A stretch of 64,000 bases of DNA. Origin: Sphaerochaeta sp. Phil3 (GTDB lineage Bacteria; Spirochaetota; Spirochaetia; Sphaerochaetales; Sphaerochaetaceae). The notes under the pieces were generated by a model. The model had not been told where the DNA came from. It made no database searches and worked only from the letters and a program-made list of their open reading frames with translations. Positions 1-7,906 of this stretch are shown in pieces. The DNA is taken from the NCBI GenBank assembly GCA_001940825.1, contig MSGT01000012.1, positions 53,291 through 117,290 of the forward strand, written 5' to 3'. A program made the translations under genes and the position numbers. Position 1 is the stretch's first letter, and each line of letters opens with the position of its first letter.

Positions 1-194
1 ACAGATGCTATGGCTATGAGTGTGATTCCCAGAATGAGAGGGAACACTTTGACCGCAACCTGATATATCTTGTTCTGATTAAGCTGGTAGGCAGGTGCAA
101 TGTACTTGAGTGTGGCGTATGAAAGAGCCGCTAGTACCACAAGCGTGACGATGACCGTTGCAACCACAGTCCTAAAACCTTTTTTCTTGCTCAT
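1..194 (-). CDS. N-terminal part of a small membrane protein (runs off the window)
   Basis: Read on the minus strand from an ATG at 194, this gives 64 complete codons and then leaves the window. A GGGAGG ribosome binding site lies about 4 bases upstream of the ATG. The visible part has a basic start (MSKKKGF), a hydrophobic helix at about residues 9-25, a short polar loop, and a second hydrophobic segment at about residues 47-64. It is therefore an inner-membrane protein. I do not recognise the family from this fragment. It is divergent from the FtsB-like gene at 304. Confidence 0.6.
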   Translation of the reverse strand, partial: MSKKKGFRTVVATVIVTLVVLAALSYATLKYIAPAYQLNQNKIYQVAVKVFPLILGITLIAIAS

Positions 195-257
195 TGAGGA
201 CCTCCCAATAGGCCTTGCGTTTCTTTGTTTGCCCGAGGAAACTGGAAAAGCTTCCTT

Positions 258-286
258 TTGCATTTTCCTCGATTAATCGCTATTAT
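258..286 (+). promoter_or_regulatory. Promoter for the FtsB-like / YrdC pair
   Basis: A -35 box TTGCAT (258-263) is followed by a 17-base spacer and a -10 box TATTAT (281-286). The start point would be near 293, leaving a leader of about 11 bases with an AAGGATG ribosome site before the ATG at 304. Called by eye from consensus and spacing. Confidence 0.55.
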
Positions 287-303
287 ATTCGAAAGGATGT
301 GAG

Positions 304-798
304 ATGGCAAGGAAATACGTGGTCCTATTTATAGTGATAACCCTATGTTTGTTCAGTTTAATGTCCGCATTCATGGGTGAACGAGGTTTTTTTGCCAATA
401 AAGAGCTCGAGAGGCAATTGAAGGCCAATGAATACCGTCTTGACAGGGACAGGGTCGAATTGGAAAATCTAAAAATCCAGGAAGAGGAGCTTTCCACTGA
501 GGATGGCATACGTTCTGCCGCCATGAACCTAGGCTATAAGGTGGATGGCGACGATGTCTATAGGTTCGAGACACAGGATGCCGTTCCCTCTCGGGAAAAG
601 GTTCTGGAGCAGACGGTTTCTTCGGATGCTGCAAAGCCGTTCACTCCATGGAGCCCTGCCGCTTGCCTAGGGCTTGCTGCTGGAGCCTCTCTTGTGGCGA
701 CGCTTCTTGTCTGGATAATTGGAAGGAAAGGGAAAGACAGCGATGATTCTGAACAAGACGAACCCGGAAACTTTGGAAACAATTTCAACTTTGATTAG
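304..798 (+). CDS. FtsB/DivIC-like septum formation initiator family protein
   Basis: This 164-residue protein has a short cytoplasmic start, a membrane helix at about residues 5-23, and a charged heptad-like coiled coil at about 30-65. That is the layout of FtsB/DivIC divisome proteins, which link early and late cell-division proteins in the periplasm. Unusually for FtsB, which is normally about 100 residues with one helix, it has a second hydrophobic segment at about 119-139 and an acidic tail rich in Asp and Asn. The ATG at 304 has AAGGATG just upstream and its own promoter. Its 3' end overlaps the YrdC gene by 56 bases, so the two are probably translated together. The family call rests on layout more than on residues. 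Confidence 0.6.
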   Translation: MARKYVVLFIVITLCLFSLMSAFMGERGFFANKELERQLKANEYRLDRDRVELENLKIQEEELSTEDGIRSAAMNLGYKVDGDDVYRFETQDAVPSREKVLEQTVSSDAAKPFTPWSPAACLGLAAGASLVATLLVWIIGRKGKDSDDSEQDEPGNFGNNFNFD

Positions 799-1312
799 AG
801 ACGGAGGCGTCGTAGTCCTTCCCTGCGATACGATATATGGGCTGTGCGCAGCCTATCGCATTGGGGACAAGGCGCTCATGGATCTCAAGGGAAGGCCTGA
901 GAACAAACCTTTTCTCATACTTGCGACGATAGAGCAGGCAAAGGATCTGTGCGTTTCCATCCCTTTGGATATCCTTGCTTCCTGGCCTGCTCCTCTTACG
1001 GTGATCCTTGGCACCAAGGATGGTAGGAAGACCGCAATAAGGGTCCCTGCAGACCCTTTTCTCCAAAAGCTTTTGAAACTTACAGGAATGCCCATCTATT
1101 CTACAAGTGTAAACATGGCTGGAGAACCATCCCTTCTGAATTTCACTGACATCTGCCGTCGCTTCGAGGCTATGGTCGATGGGCTTGTCCGTGACAAGGA
1201 GGTTCAGGGCACCGTTCCATCCACATTGATCGACGCCACTGTAAAACCCTACGTCATGGTGAGACAGGGTGCATTCGATGCAACCTCCCTTATCGAGGGC
1301 TCCAAGGCATAG
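743..1312 (+). CDS. YrdC/Sua5-family L-threonylcarbamoyladenylate synthase (TsaC type)
   Basis: A 189-residue YrdC-domain protein. The family makes threonylcarbamoyl-AMP from threonine, bicarbonate and ATP for the t6A37 modification of ANN-decoding tRNAs. Supporting motifs are the Thr-binding segment PCDTIYGL near residue 28, the KxR region LKGRPENKPF near 53-62, RVPAD, and STSVNMAGEPS. The length fits the short single-domain TsaC/YciO forms, not long Sua5 with its extra C-terminal domain. I chose the ATG at 743, preceded by GGAAAG, over an upstream ATG at 719 that would add residues not typical of the family. It overlaps the FtsB-like gene by 56 bases and converges with aroH, overlapping that gene by 23 bases. 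YciO-like paralogues cannot be excluded. Confidence 0.8.
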   Translation: MILNKTNPETLETISTLIRDGGVVVLPCDTIYGLCAAYRIGDKALMDLKGRPENKPFLILATIEQAKDLCVSIPLDILASWPAPLTVILGTKDGRKTAIRVPADPFLQKLLKLTGMPIYSTSVNMAGEPSLLNFTDICRRFEAMVDGLVRDKEVQGTVPSTLIDATVKPYVMVRQGAFDATSLIEGSKA

Positions 1313-1670
1313 CTTCTTCATTCAAATCCGGTCTTAGCTTGGCGGTTTCACCTAGGTAGACATGTGAGACCGTAGACAACGATGGTTTTTCCACAAACAT
1401 CATCATCCGTATCACATGAGGCATTGAGCCTTCTATGTCCGCTTCCTGGACGCAGAAGAGGGGAACCTCCTTGCATTTCCCGGTGCGGCGCAGGGCGGTT
1501 GCACTGTTTAGGGAGCGTAGGTCCTTTGTATGTGAGATGATGAGGCCCACTATGTCCGCTTCCACCAAATCGTTGCAAGCCAGCATCTTGGAAAATAGCT
1601 CGTTCGCAGCAAGGGAGATGGACTCAGGGGTATCGGTCTTGACGGAGTTTGCACCGCGTATGGCCTTCAT
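1290..1670 (-). CDS. aroH: Chorismate mutase, AroH type
   Basis: A 126-residue protein of the monofunctional AroH family, which converts chorismate to prephenate on the route to Phe and Tyr. Features shared with the Bacillus enzyme include the start MKAIRGANSV (MxIRGIRGATTV type), SHTKDLRSLNSATALR in the middle, the CVQEADI strand with its Gln-Glu, the IRMMMFV segment and HVYL...LRPDL at the end. I prefer the ATG at 1670. It makes an ATGA overlap with the upstream membrane gene and has an AGG 7 bases upstream, whereas the ATG at 1676 sits directly on that site. No other aromatic pathway genes are nearby. The 3' end overlaps the convergent YrdC gene. Confidence 0.85.
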   Translation of the reverse strand: MKAIRGANSVKTDTPESISLAANELFSKMLACNDLVEADIVGLIISHTKDLRSLNSATALRRTGKCKEVPLFCVQEADIEGSMPHVIRMMMFVEKPSLSTVSHVYLGETAKLRPDLNEEAMPWSPR

Positions 1671-2011
1671 AGGCATACCTCAAGGCCTGTCGTGGTGACT
1701 GTGGCGAACGTGTAGACAGCGACCATTAGGGCCAGACAGATGGCTCCTCGTAGAAGCGACCATAGGGCGAGTCCTACGCGTGGGTGGCCGTCCAGGATCC
1801 AGAAGACGACTGCAACGATGAATAGGGCCGCCGATGCAGCAGCCACCGAGCATGCAAGGACTCCGCTGGCGTTTACTATGAAGTCGAGGAAAACGGCGTC
1901 AAGGCTGAACCAAAGCGATGCGGTGTAGAGTGCACATAGCAGTAGGCATACCATGAACGTGTAGTTGGTTATCATGTTGGTGATGTCGAAGATCCTTCTG
2001 CGTTGCAACAT
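1667..2011 (-). CDS. Small three-helix membrane protein of unknown function
   Basis: This 114-residue protein starts at the ATG at 2011 (MLQRRRIFDITN) and has three hydrophobic stretches, at about residues 15-35, 45-68 and 78-105. The first is preceded by a basic segment, so the N-terminus is probably cytoplasmic. No motif or family was recognised. The stop overlaps the aroH start as ATGA, so the two genes are translationally coupled. There is no clear Shine-Dalgarno before the ATG, and an AT-rich run ends right at it. A longer reading frame extends upstream but crosses the opposite DUF1015 gene and is not credible. Confidence 0.6.
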   Translation of the reverse strand: MLQRRRIFDITNMITNYTFMVCLLLCALYTASLWFSLDAVFLDFIVNASGVLACSVAAASAALFIVAVVFWILDGHPRVGLALWSLLRGAICLALMVAVYTFATVTTTGLEVCL

Positions 2012-2054
2012 GATTTTATAATAACAAATCGGACACAAAAAAGGAACAATGTTG

Positions 2055-2083
2055 TTGCGATTCCTGGTTCTAAGACGTAGAAT
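2055..2083 (+). promoter_or_regulatory. Candidate promoter for the DUF1015 gene
   Basis: TTGCGA (2055-2060), a 17-base spacer and TAGAAT (2078-2083) lie 57 bases upstream of the DUF1015 start codon. Spacing is ideal, and each box has mismatches to consensus. Confidence 0.4.
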
Positions 2084-2140
2084 GGACTCCAGTGCGTTTT
2101 GTGGCACGCTGAAGTACAAAAAAGAACAAGAGGACGAAAA

Positions 2141-3445
2141 ATGAGCGACATCAATAGCAGACTCAAGCCAATGGGCCTGATGGCGGCCGATATCATGATT
2201 CCAAAGAAGGGGACGGACCTTTCCAAGTGGGCTGTCGTTGCATGCGACCAGTATACATCTGAAAAGAACTATTGGGAGGATGTCTCCAAACTTGTTGGGG
2301 ATGCTCCTTCCACGCTGCGCCTTATCTTCCCTGAGTGCTATCTTGAAGACGGTGATTCCAAGGAGAGGATCGAGAACATAAACAAGACAATGAAGTCCTA
2401 CGTGGACGCTGACCTCTTCGATACGTACGGAAGGACTTTCTTCCTTGAAAAGCGTACATGCTCTGGTGTTTCCAGATGGGGTCTCATGGTCGCCCTTGAC
2501 CTTGAACGCTACAGTTGGGAGAAGGATTCCAAGAGCCTCATAAGGGCTACAGAGGGTACCATCCTTTCCAGAATCCCGCCAAGAAAGGAGATAAGAAAGG
2601 ACGCTCCTCTTGAGATCCCCCACATCATGGTCCTCATAAGCGATGAGAAGAGGTCTGTCATAGAGCCTCTTGCTGCAAAGACGAGCAACCTCAAGCAGGT
2701 GTACGATTTCGATCTCATGATGAACGGCGGACATCTTCAGGCTTGGGCTGTGAATTCTGATGCGGACATGGATGCCGTCGCCAATGCATTCGAGGCTCTC
2801 ACGAACGGTTTGGACAAGTCCAATCCTCTTCTCTTTGCAATGGGTGATGGAAACCACAGCTTTGCAACCGCAAAGAGCTGTTGGGAGGACATAAAGGCGA
2901 ATCTTACGGAAGAGGAGAGAAAGAACCACCCTGCAAGATTCTGTCTTGTGGAGCTTGAGAACATATTCGACCCAGGCCTTGTGTTCGAGCCAATCCATAG
3001 AGTCCTTTTCAACGTTCCTGAGGATGTGTTCATGGCTGAGCTTTCCAAGAACGCTGCAAAGGTGAATGTGGAGAAGGTGGGATGCCGCAACTGCATTGCA
3101 AAGAAGATAGAGAACCAGGATGTCCAGAGCTTTGGCTACTGCACCAAGGACAAGCATATCGTTGTGACACTTGAAAATCCATCTTCAAACATAGCCGCTG
3201 GAACCCTCCAGAAGGTCATAGACGCCCTCATTGCAAAGGGCTACGGCGTTGACTACATCCATGGTGCGGATGTTACTGACAAGCTTGGAAGCGAGGACGG
3301 CAACATTGGACTGTTCCTTCCCGCAATAGACAAGGGGACTTTCTTTGAGACCATAATCAAGGACGGTGCTCTTCCAAGGAAGACTTTCAGCATGGGTGAA
3401 GCCAACGAGAAGCGCTTCTACATGGAAGCAAGGAAGATAAAGTAG
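2141..3445 (+). CDS. DUF1015 family protein
   Basis: A 434-residue protein that matches the DUF1015 layout: an early segment with WAVVACDQYTSE, a middle MVLISDE, and the strongly conserved FAMGDGNHSFATAK block near residues 228-241 with Asp, Asn, His and Ser. The biochemical function of the family is not established. It is widespread in anaerobes and often lies beside serine or phosphoglycerate metabolism genes. The start is the ATG at 2141 with AGAGG 8 bases upstream; a longer frame to 2099 adds unlikely residues. An amino-acid permease follows after about 50 bases on the same strand, which suggests co-transcription. Confidence 0.85.
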   Translation: MSDINSRLKPMGLMAADIMIPKKGTDLSKWAVVACDQYTSEKNYWEDVSKLVGDAPSTLRLIFPECYLEDGDSKERIENINKTMKSYVDADLFDTYGRTFFLEKRTCSGVSRWGLMVALDLERYSWEKDSKSLIRATEGTILSRIPPRKEIRKDAPLEIPHIMVLISDEKRSVIEPLAAKTSNLKQVYDFDLMMNGGHLQAWAVNSDADMDAVANAFEALTNGLDKSNPLLFAMGDGNHSFATAKSCWEDIKANLTEEERKNHPARFCLVELENIFDPGLVFEPIHRVLFNVPEDVFMAELSKNAAKVNVEKVGCRNCIAKKIENQDVQSFGYCTKDKHIVVTLENPSSNIAAGTLQKVIDALIAKGYGVDYIHGADVTDKLGSEDGNIGLFLPAIDKGTFFETIIKDGALPRKTFSMGEANEKRFYMEARKIK

Positions 3446-3496
3446 TTTTTTTGATTTGCATATCCATAGTTGATTGATAGATGGAGAAGTGACGCA

Positions 3497-4894
3497 ATGG
3501 ACAACAGACTTGAAAAGAGATACGACCTGAAGACAGCCGTCTCAATGGTCATAGGCATCGTGATTGGCTCAGGGGTCTTCTTCAAGGCTGTGAAGGTCCT
3601 GAGCCTCACGGGCGGCAGCATGGGGCATAGCCTCCTTGTCATTGGAGCCGTTGGGCTTATATGTGTGGTGTGTTCCTGCGTATTTGCAGAGATGGGCACG
3701 AAATACGTAAAGTGCAACGGTATTGTGGACTACGCTGAAGCTTCCCTTGGACAGGGTTTTGCATACTGCATGGGTTGGTTCATGTCAACCATATACTATC
3801 CCGTCATTGGCTCGACGCTTGCGTATATATCCGCACGCTACACCTGCATGTTGCTTGGCCTTGAGTCCTTTGGTCAGGCCAATATGTCCATTGCAGTCCT
3901 CTATTTGGTCTTGGCCGTCGTCATAAACTCCCTTTCTCCAAAGATTGCAGGCAAGGTGCAGGTGAGCATGACGGTTGCAAAGCTTGTGCCTCTTGTCGTC
4001 ATGGGCGTGGTGGGAACTATAGTTGGACTTGTCAACGGAAACGGAATACGCATATTCACGGATACATCGGCCGTTGGAATCTCGCAGGGCGGAGGCTTCT
4101 TCGCCGCTGTGTGCGCCTTTGCGTTCTCCTACGAAGGCTGGATCATAGCCACAACGATAAACTCAGAGCTCAAGAATCCAAAGAGGGACCTCCCATTGGC
4201 ATTGGTGGGTGGAGCATTGTTCTGCACAATCATTTACATGTTCTACACTTATTCCATGAGCGCCACAATGAACGCCGCCCAGATCGTTGAAGCCGGTGAC
4301 TGGCTTCCAAAGATTGCATTCTCAAGGCTTTTCCATAGCAACGCAGCGGGCACAATCGTGTTCGTCTTCATCATCGTCTCATGTCTTGGAACCACGAACG
4401 GAGTCATTCTTGGATGCATGAGAGGCTTCTATTCGATAGCCGTAAGAGGGCAGGGTCCAAAGCCTACCTTCGTTGCGGAGGTGGACAAATCAACCGGCAT
4501 GCCATTGAAATCATGTCTTCTTGGACTTTGTGTCTGTGCATTCTGGCTGTTCCAATGCGGAGCTCTCTTCTTCAACGGACCGCTTGTCATGAACACCACG
4601 GGCAATCCCCTTTGGCTCATGGCTTGGGAGGCCGATGAAATAGTAATCGTCACCCAATATGCGCTCTATATCCCCATCTTCGTGCACCTGATAGTCAGGG
4701 AAAGACAGTTCAGCCCGTTCAAGAGGTTCGTACTTCCCATTCTTGGAATAGCTGCGTGTCTTTTCATGTGCTTCTGCTGCTGGAAGTCGTATGGAACATA
4801 CCTCACCGTTTCGTATCTTGTAGTGTTTGCCATAATCATGGGCATTGGAGCTTTCTTCTACAGAAAGAACCCTAGCATGGAGCTTTTGAAATAG
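3497..4894 (+). CDS. APC-superfamily amino acid permease
   Basis: A 465-residue protein with about 12 hydrophobic helices. The first helix carries the APC signature VSMVIGIVIGSGVFF, where the Gly-rich break binds the amino-acid backbone. A conserved FAFSYEGWIIATTINSELKNPKRDLP segment follows helix 6, as in the YkbA/SteT-like branch of amino-acid exchangers. It should catalyse proton- or exchange-coupled amino-acid uptake at the inner membrane; the substrate cannot be read from sequence. The chosen ATG at 3497 (MDNRLEKRYDL) has GGAGAAG about 8 bases upstream. It follows the DUF1015 gene closely on the same strand. Confidence 0.85.
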   Translation: MDNRLEKRYDLKTAVSMVIGIVIGSGVFFKAVKVLSLTGGSMGHSLLVIGAVGLICVVCSCVFAEMGTKYVKCNGIVDYAEASLGQGFAYCMGWFMSTIYYPVIGSTLAYISARYTCMLLGLESFGQANMSIAVLYLVLAVVINSLSPKIAGKVQVSMTVAKLVPLVVMGVVGTIVGLVNGNGIRIFTDTSAVGISQGGGFFAAVCAFAFSYEGWIIATTINSELKNPKRDLPLALVGGALFCTIIYMFYTYSMSATMNAAQIVEAGDWLPKIAFSRLFHSNAAGTIVFVFIIVSCLGTTNGVILGCMRGFYSIAVRGQGPKPTFVAEVDKSTGMPLKSCLLGLCVCAFWLFQCGALFFNGPLVMNTTGNPLWLMAWEADEIVIVTQYALYIPIFVHLIVRERQFSPFKRFVLPILGIAACLFMCFCCWKSYGTYLTVSYLVVFAIIMGIGAFFYRKNPSMELLK

Positions 4895-5021
4895 AGGAGC
4901 GACTTTCAAAACTGTTGCGCTTTGTTGTTTTTTACTGAAATTTCTAAAAAAAGTGTTTTGAGGGGTTTTCACTGTTGGAGTTTTCTGTTAGGCTCCATCA
5001 GAAAAGAAGAGCGGAGGTTCA

Positions 5022-5071
5022 CCTATGAAGTGGGTTTTCTTGAATAGAATAAGGAAGTTCAAGACCATAGG
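5022..5071 (+). promoter_or_regulatory. Structured leader element before the NCS2 permease
   Basis: Two nested helices can be drawn by eye. The outer pairs CCTATG (5022-5027) with CATAGG (5066-5071). The inner pairs CTTGAA (5039-5044) with TTCAAG (5058-5063). An asymmetric internal loop and a 13-base A/G-rich terminal loop remain. A perfect intrinsic terminator lies 40 bases downstream and the permease start 100 bases downstream. Together they look like an attenuator or small riboswitch. No known purine, PRPP or PyrR-site consensus was recognised. Confidence 0.35.
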
Positions 5072-5110
5072 GGTTCTTTTTCCCTTCAATCGTTTTTGTT
5101 TTGGAATCGT

Positions 5111-5138
5111 GTCAGCCATTTTTGGCTGACTTTTTTTT
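5111..5138 (+). terminator. Intrinsic terminator in the permease leader (candidate attenuator)
   Basis: A perfect 8-bp stem GTCAGCCA / TGGCTGAC with a TTTT loop is followed by eight T residues. It lies 36 bases before the permease start codon. It could end the transcript of the upstream amino-acid permease, but its position just before a nucleobase permease also fits premature termination control. Confidence 0.75.
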
Positions 5139-5173
5139 GACCTTTTGCCAAGGTATCGCCAAGGAGGATGACA

Positions 5174-6568
5174 ATGGGCAATCAGGAAAGACAACAGGGC
5201 AATCAGAAAGCAATCAGGGACGCACGGCAGCTTGGAACTCCAAAGATGCTGGTTCTTGGGTTGCAGCACATGTTCGCAATGTTTGGAGCAACGGTGCTTG
5301 TACCAATTCTCGTAAACGGATACGGACTTCCGCTATCCATTCAGACAACGCTTTTCATGGCCGGTCTTGGAACACTCATGTTCCATTTCATAACCAAGTG
5401 GAAGGTCCCAGCCTTCTTGGGTTCGTCGTTCGCCTTCCTTGGCGGATATGCAGCTGTGGCAGCCTTGTCCGTTGGAAAGTACGCAGGTATGAGCGGTGCC
5501 GAGAAACTCCAGTATGCAGGAGGTGGAATAGTTGTTGCTGGAATCCTCTACATGATTCTGGCCCTAGTGATAAAGGTTGTAGGGGTCAAGAAGGTCATGA
5601 GGTTCCTACCTCCAATCGTTACAGGTCCAATCATCATACTCATAGGTCTCAACCTTGCACCTTCTGCGGTCTCCAACGCATCCACATGCTGGCCTCTTGC
5701 GCTTGCTGCAATGGCGATAGTGGTAGTTGCAAACATATGGGGCAAGGGGATGGTCAAGATAATCCCAATCCTTCTTGGTGTAGTAGGGTCATACGTGATA
5801 GCCGTGATAGCCAACGCATTGGGTGCCACGACGGCATCGGGCTCTCCTTTGGTTGACTTCAGCGCCCTTGCAGGAGCAAAGCTCATAGGACTGCAGCCGT
5901 TTGTGACCAACTTTGCAGGCAGCGTATGCAAGTTCGACCTCACCACAATCCTCGTCATGGCTCCAATCTCCATAGCTTCCATGATGGAGCACATAGGTGA
6001 CATCTCAGCTATATCGGCAACGGTTGGAGAGAACTTCGTCGAGGATCCGGGCCTTCACAGAACCCTGATAGGAGATGGCCTTGCAACGTCGTTCGCAGCT
6101 GCCTTTGGAGGTCCAGCCAACACGACATACGGTGAGAACACCGGTGTCCTGGTCCTTTCCGGAGTATACGATCCAAGGGTCATACGCCTAGCTGCAATCT
6201 ATGCAATAGTGCTTTCCTTCTCACCGGCCTTCGCAGCCCTTGTAAACTCCATGCCGGCTGCAATCATAGGCGGTGTCTCCTTCATACTGTATGGAATGAT
6301 ATCCGCAATAGGAATCAGGAACGTTGTCGAGAACAGGGTTGACTTCACGCAGTCCAGAAACCTCATCATAGGAGCCGTCATTCTGGTGTGCGGCCTTGGC
6401 TTCACCAACGGCATCACGTTCAGCATTGGAAGCGCCCACGTCACGCTTACATCCCTTGCAATCGCCTCCATAGTCGGAATCCTCCTCAACGCTATCCTTC
6501 CTGGCAGGGACTATGAGTTTGGTTCCGATATCTCTGAGGGCAGGTCGGGGGACTTTGGCAGGTATTGA
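5174..6568 (+). CDS. NCS2-family uracil/xanthine permease
   Basis: A 464-residue nucleobase:cation symporter of the NCS2 (UraA/XanP) family with about 14 hydrophobic spans. Hallmarks are LGLQHMFAMFGATVLVP at the start, the GSSFAFLGG half-helix near residue 77, the EHIGDISA motif in TM8 (its Glu binds the base ring), and GLATSFAAAFGGPANTTYGENTGV, where Gly-Gly-Pro-Ala and Asn-Thr-Thr precede the Glu of TM10. The EHIGD and TTYGEN form points to uracil-type members, but xanthine cannot be excluded. The ATG at 5174 is preferred over 5168 because AGGAGG lies exactly 6 bases upstream. Expression is probably controlled by the leader terminator. Confidence 0.88.
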   Translation: MGNQERQQGNQKAIRDARQLGTPKMLVLGLQHMFAMFGATVLVPILVNGYGLPLSIQTTLFMAGLGTLMFHFITKWKVPAFLGSSFAFLGGYAAVAALSVGKYAGMSGAEKLQYAGGGIVVAGILYMILALVIKVVGVKKVMRFLPPIVTGPIIILIGLNLAPSAVSNASTCWPLALAAMAIVVVANIWGKGMVKIIPILLGVVGSYVIAVIANALGATTASGSPLVDFSALAGAKLIGLQPFVTNFAGSVCKFDLTTILVMAPISIASMMEHIGDISAISATVGENFVEDPGLHRTLIGDGLATSFAAAFGGPANTTYGENTGVLVLSGVYDPRVIRLAAIYAIVLSFSPAFAALVNSMPAAIIGGVSFILYGMISAIGIRNVVENRVDFTQSRNLIIGAVILVCGLGFTNGITFSIGSAHVTLTSLAIASIVGILLNAILPGRDYEFGSDISEGRSGDFGRY

Positions 6569-6637
6569 TTGAGAAGCCATCCTAGGTTGGCAATTCTAGA
6601 TGTCTTCCTGGAATGGCAAAAAAGTTTTCGTAGGTAC

Positions 6638-6666
6638 TTGAAAAAGTCCATGAACTTTTGTACAGT
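6638..6666 (+). promoter_or_regulatory. Promoter of the tRNA-Thr gene
   Basis: TTGAAA (6638-6643), 17-base spacer, TACAGT (6661-6666). The predicted start point is about 15 bases before the mature tRNA 5' end. Confidence 0.65.
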
Positions 6667-6687
6667 GGCATCTGTCGCAAGACAAAT

Positions 6688-6761
6688 GCCACCTTAGCTC
6701 AGTTGGCCAGAGCACGTGACTTGTAATCTCGGGGTCGTCAGTTCGAATCCGACAGGTGGCT
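6688..6761 (+). tRNA. tRNA-Thr (anticodon TGT)
   Basis: A 74-base cloverleaf. The acceptor stem GCCACCT / AGGTGGC is perfect, the D stem is GCTC/GAGC, and the 7-base anticodon loop CTTGTAA carries TGT, reading ACA and other Thr codons. The T loop is TTCGAAT. Two mismatches are visible: a U-U at 29:41 of the anticodon stem (CGTGA/TCTCG) and an A-C at 52:62 of the T stem (GTCAG/CCGAC). CCA is not encoded. It has its own promoter and terminator. Confidence 0.9.
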
Positions 6762-6768
6762 AAGCACA

Positions 6769-6797
6769 GGGAACCTTTTCCAAGGTTCCCTTTTTTT
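6769..6797 (+). terminator. Intrinsic terminator after tRNA-Thr
   Basis: A 9-bp perfect stem GGGAACCTT / AAGGTTCCC with a TTCC loop is followed by seven T residues. Confidence 0.9.
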
Positions 6798-6810
6798 CTT
6801 GGTCTTTTGA

Positions 6811-7653
6811 TTACTTGATGTTGTTGACTTCCTCAACGCTCAGGTTCGCGGCCTTGGCGATAGCTTCAATGGGGAAACCTTGTTCCTTTAGGCTTTTTGC
6901 CATACGATTTGTGGCGTTGGCTTCACCTATTGAAATGCCCATGGCTTCACCCTCGTCGTATTTGTCCTTGAGAAGGAACTCAAGCTTCATGTACTCTTTC
7001 CTCCAGTCGTCGTCTCTGTTGTACTTCTGCACGTACTTGTCCAGAACAGCCACAAGCCCACTCCTGGTCTCCATGCCAATGGCTCCGACACCTCCGTTCA
7101 GATACCTGAACAGCTCGTCCATGTCCGGATTGGAGACGCCCTTGGAGCCTCTGCTGTTCAGGAACATGATATATCTACGGTCCCCAAGTGGCAAGCCTTG
7201 TACGTCCTCGCACATCGTGGAGAACCTGTAGACCTTCTCGTCTTTTGCAAACGGATCGAACGTGCACAGGAATATCACATAGCTTGTCCTCATGCTCCCA
7301 AAGCCCTCGCCCTTGTCCAGCATGGCTATGTCCATGGAGGAGGAATACAGCCTTGCCCTCTCGGCAAGGTCGGTTATTGACGTCCTCTGCAGTTCGATGT
7401 CGTACACCGTCTTTCCATCGTCGAAGTAGACGTCCAGCCTCACGCCTCTTCTCATGGGATCCGAGAGTATGCTCTTCTCCGCCTCCGGATGCCTTGCGTA
7501 CCTTATGTCGGCTATATGGTGTTCATCGCCGAATATGGCCTCCAGCAGCCTGATGCATGCCTTCTTGTTCTTCATGACCGTGGTGAACATGAAGTTGTTT
7601 TCCAGAGCCACGTCGTTCCTGTTCCTTCCGACTGCGTTTTCCTTCATCTTCAT
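6811..7653 (-). CDS. Rpn-family recombination-promoting nuclease / putative transposase
   Basis: A 280-residue PD-(D/E)XK nuclease of the Rpn/PDDEXK_2 type. RpnA-type relatives in Escherichia coli are DNA endonucleases that promote recombination. The N-terminal segment NNFMFTTVMKNKKACIRLLEAI is the family opening. The catalytic core shows RLDVYFDDG, with the metal-binding Asp near residue 74, then VYDIELQR, with Glu-Leu-Gln near 86-88. The C-terminal half ends in a regular helical tail (ANATNRM, LKEQG, IAKAANLSVEEVN) typical of spirochaetal copies. The ATG at 7653 has GAGAGG 7 bases upstream. It sits alone on the minus strand between two plus-strand tRNA genes, a layout that suggests an acquired gene. 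A nearly identical tail occurs as a fragment at 31827-32018. Confidence 0.85.
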   Translation of the reverse strand: MKMKENAVGRNRNDVALENNFMFTTVMKNKKACIRLLEAIFGDEHHIADIRYARHPEAEKSILSDPMRRGVRLDVYFDDGKTVYDIELQRTSITDLAERARLYSSSMDIAMLDKGEGFGSMRTSYVIFLCTFDPFAKDEKVYRFSTMCEDVQGLPLGDRRYIMFLNSRGSKGVSNPDMDELFRYLNGGVGAIGMETRSGLVAVLDKYVQKYNRDDDWRKEYMKLEFLLKDKYDEGEAMGISIGEANATNRMAKSLKEQGFPIEAIAKAANLSVEEVNNIK

Positions 7654-7866
7654 ATCTGACCTCTCTGAATTTGGATTGAAGGGCTTCCAGAGTCCTTCAT
7701 AGTTTCAAATACGAGAAACCTGTACTTTCCATTCACGTTTTTTGAAAGATTTTCGAAAATTTTGACGTATCCAATATAACTCCAAACAACGAAATCAATT
7801 ATACAAAGCAAAACGGAACCGTTCATTCGCCCTGAAACCTGCGTCAAAAAACATTTCAAAAGTATG

Positions 7867-7895
7867 TTGACTTTTTGGGTGAAATAATCTACATT
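7867..7895 (+). promoter_or_regulatory. Promoter of the tRNA-Tyr gene
   Basis: TTGACT (7867-7872), 17-base spacer, TACATT (7890-7895), 11 bases before the mature tRNA 5' end. The stretch from 7654 to 7866 otherwise holds only a possible weak minus-strand -10 box (TATAAT, 7798-7803) for the Rpn gene. Confidence 0.65.
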
Positions 7896-7906
7896 TTGCA
7901 AGTCAT

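Noticed and set aside
1667..3157. A 496-codon minus-strand frame across the DUF1015 gene
   Set aside because: Only its last 114 codons (from ATG 2011) look like protein; the rest is antisense to a well-supported gene.
5150..5856. Plus-strand 251-codon frame overlapping the NCS2 permease
   Set aside because: Composition rich in Cys, His, Trp and Ser is typical of an out-of-frame shadow of a real gene.
7650..7826. A short minus-strand frame ending in an ATGA overlap with the Rpn gene
   Set aside because: No ribosome site and no recognisable residues, and the candidate Rpn promoter lies inside it. The overlap may be chance.
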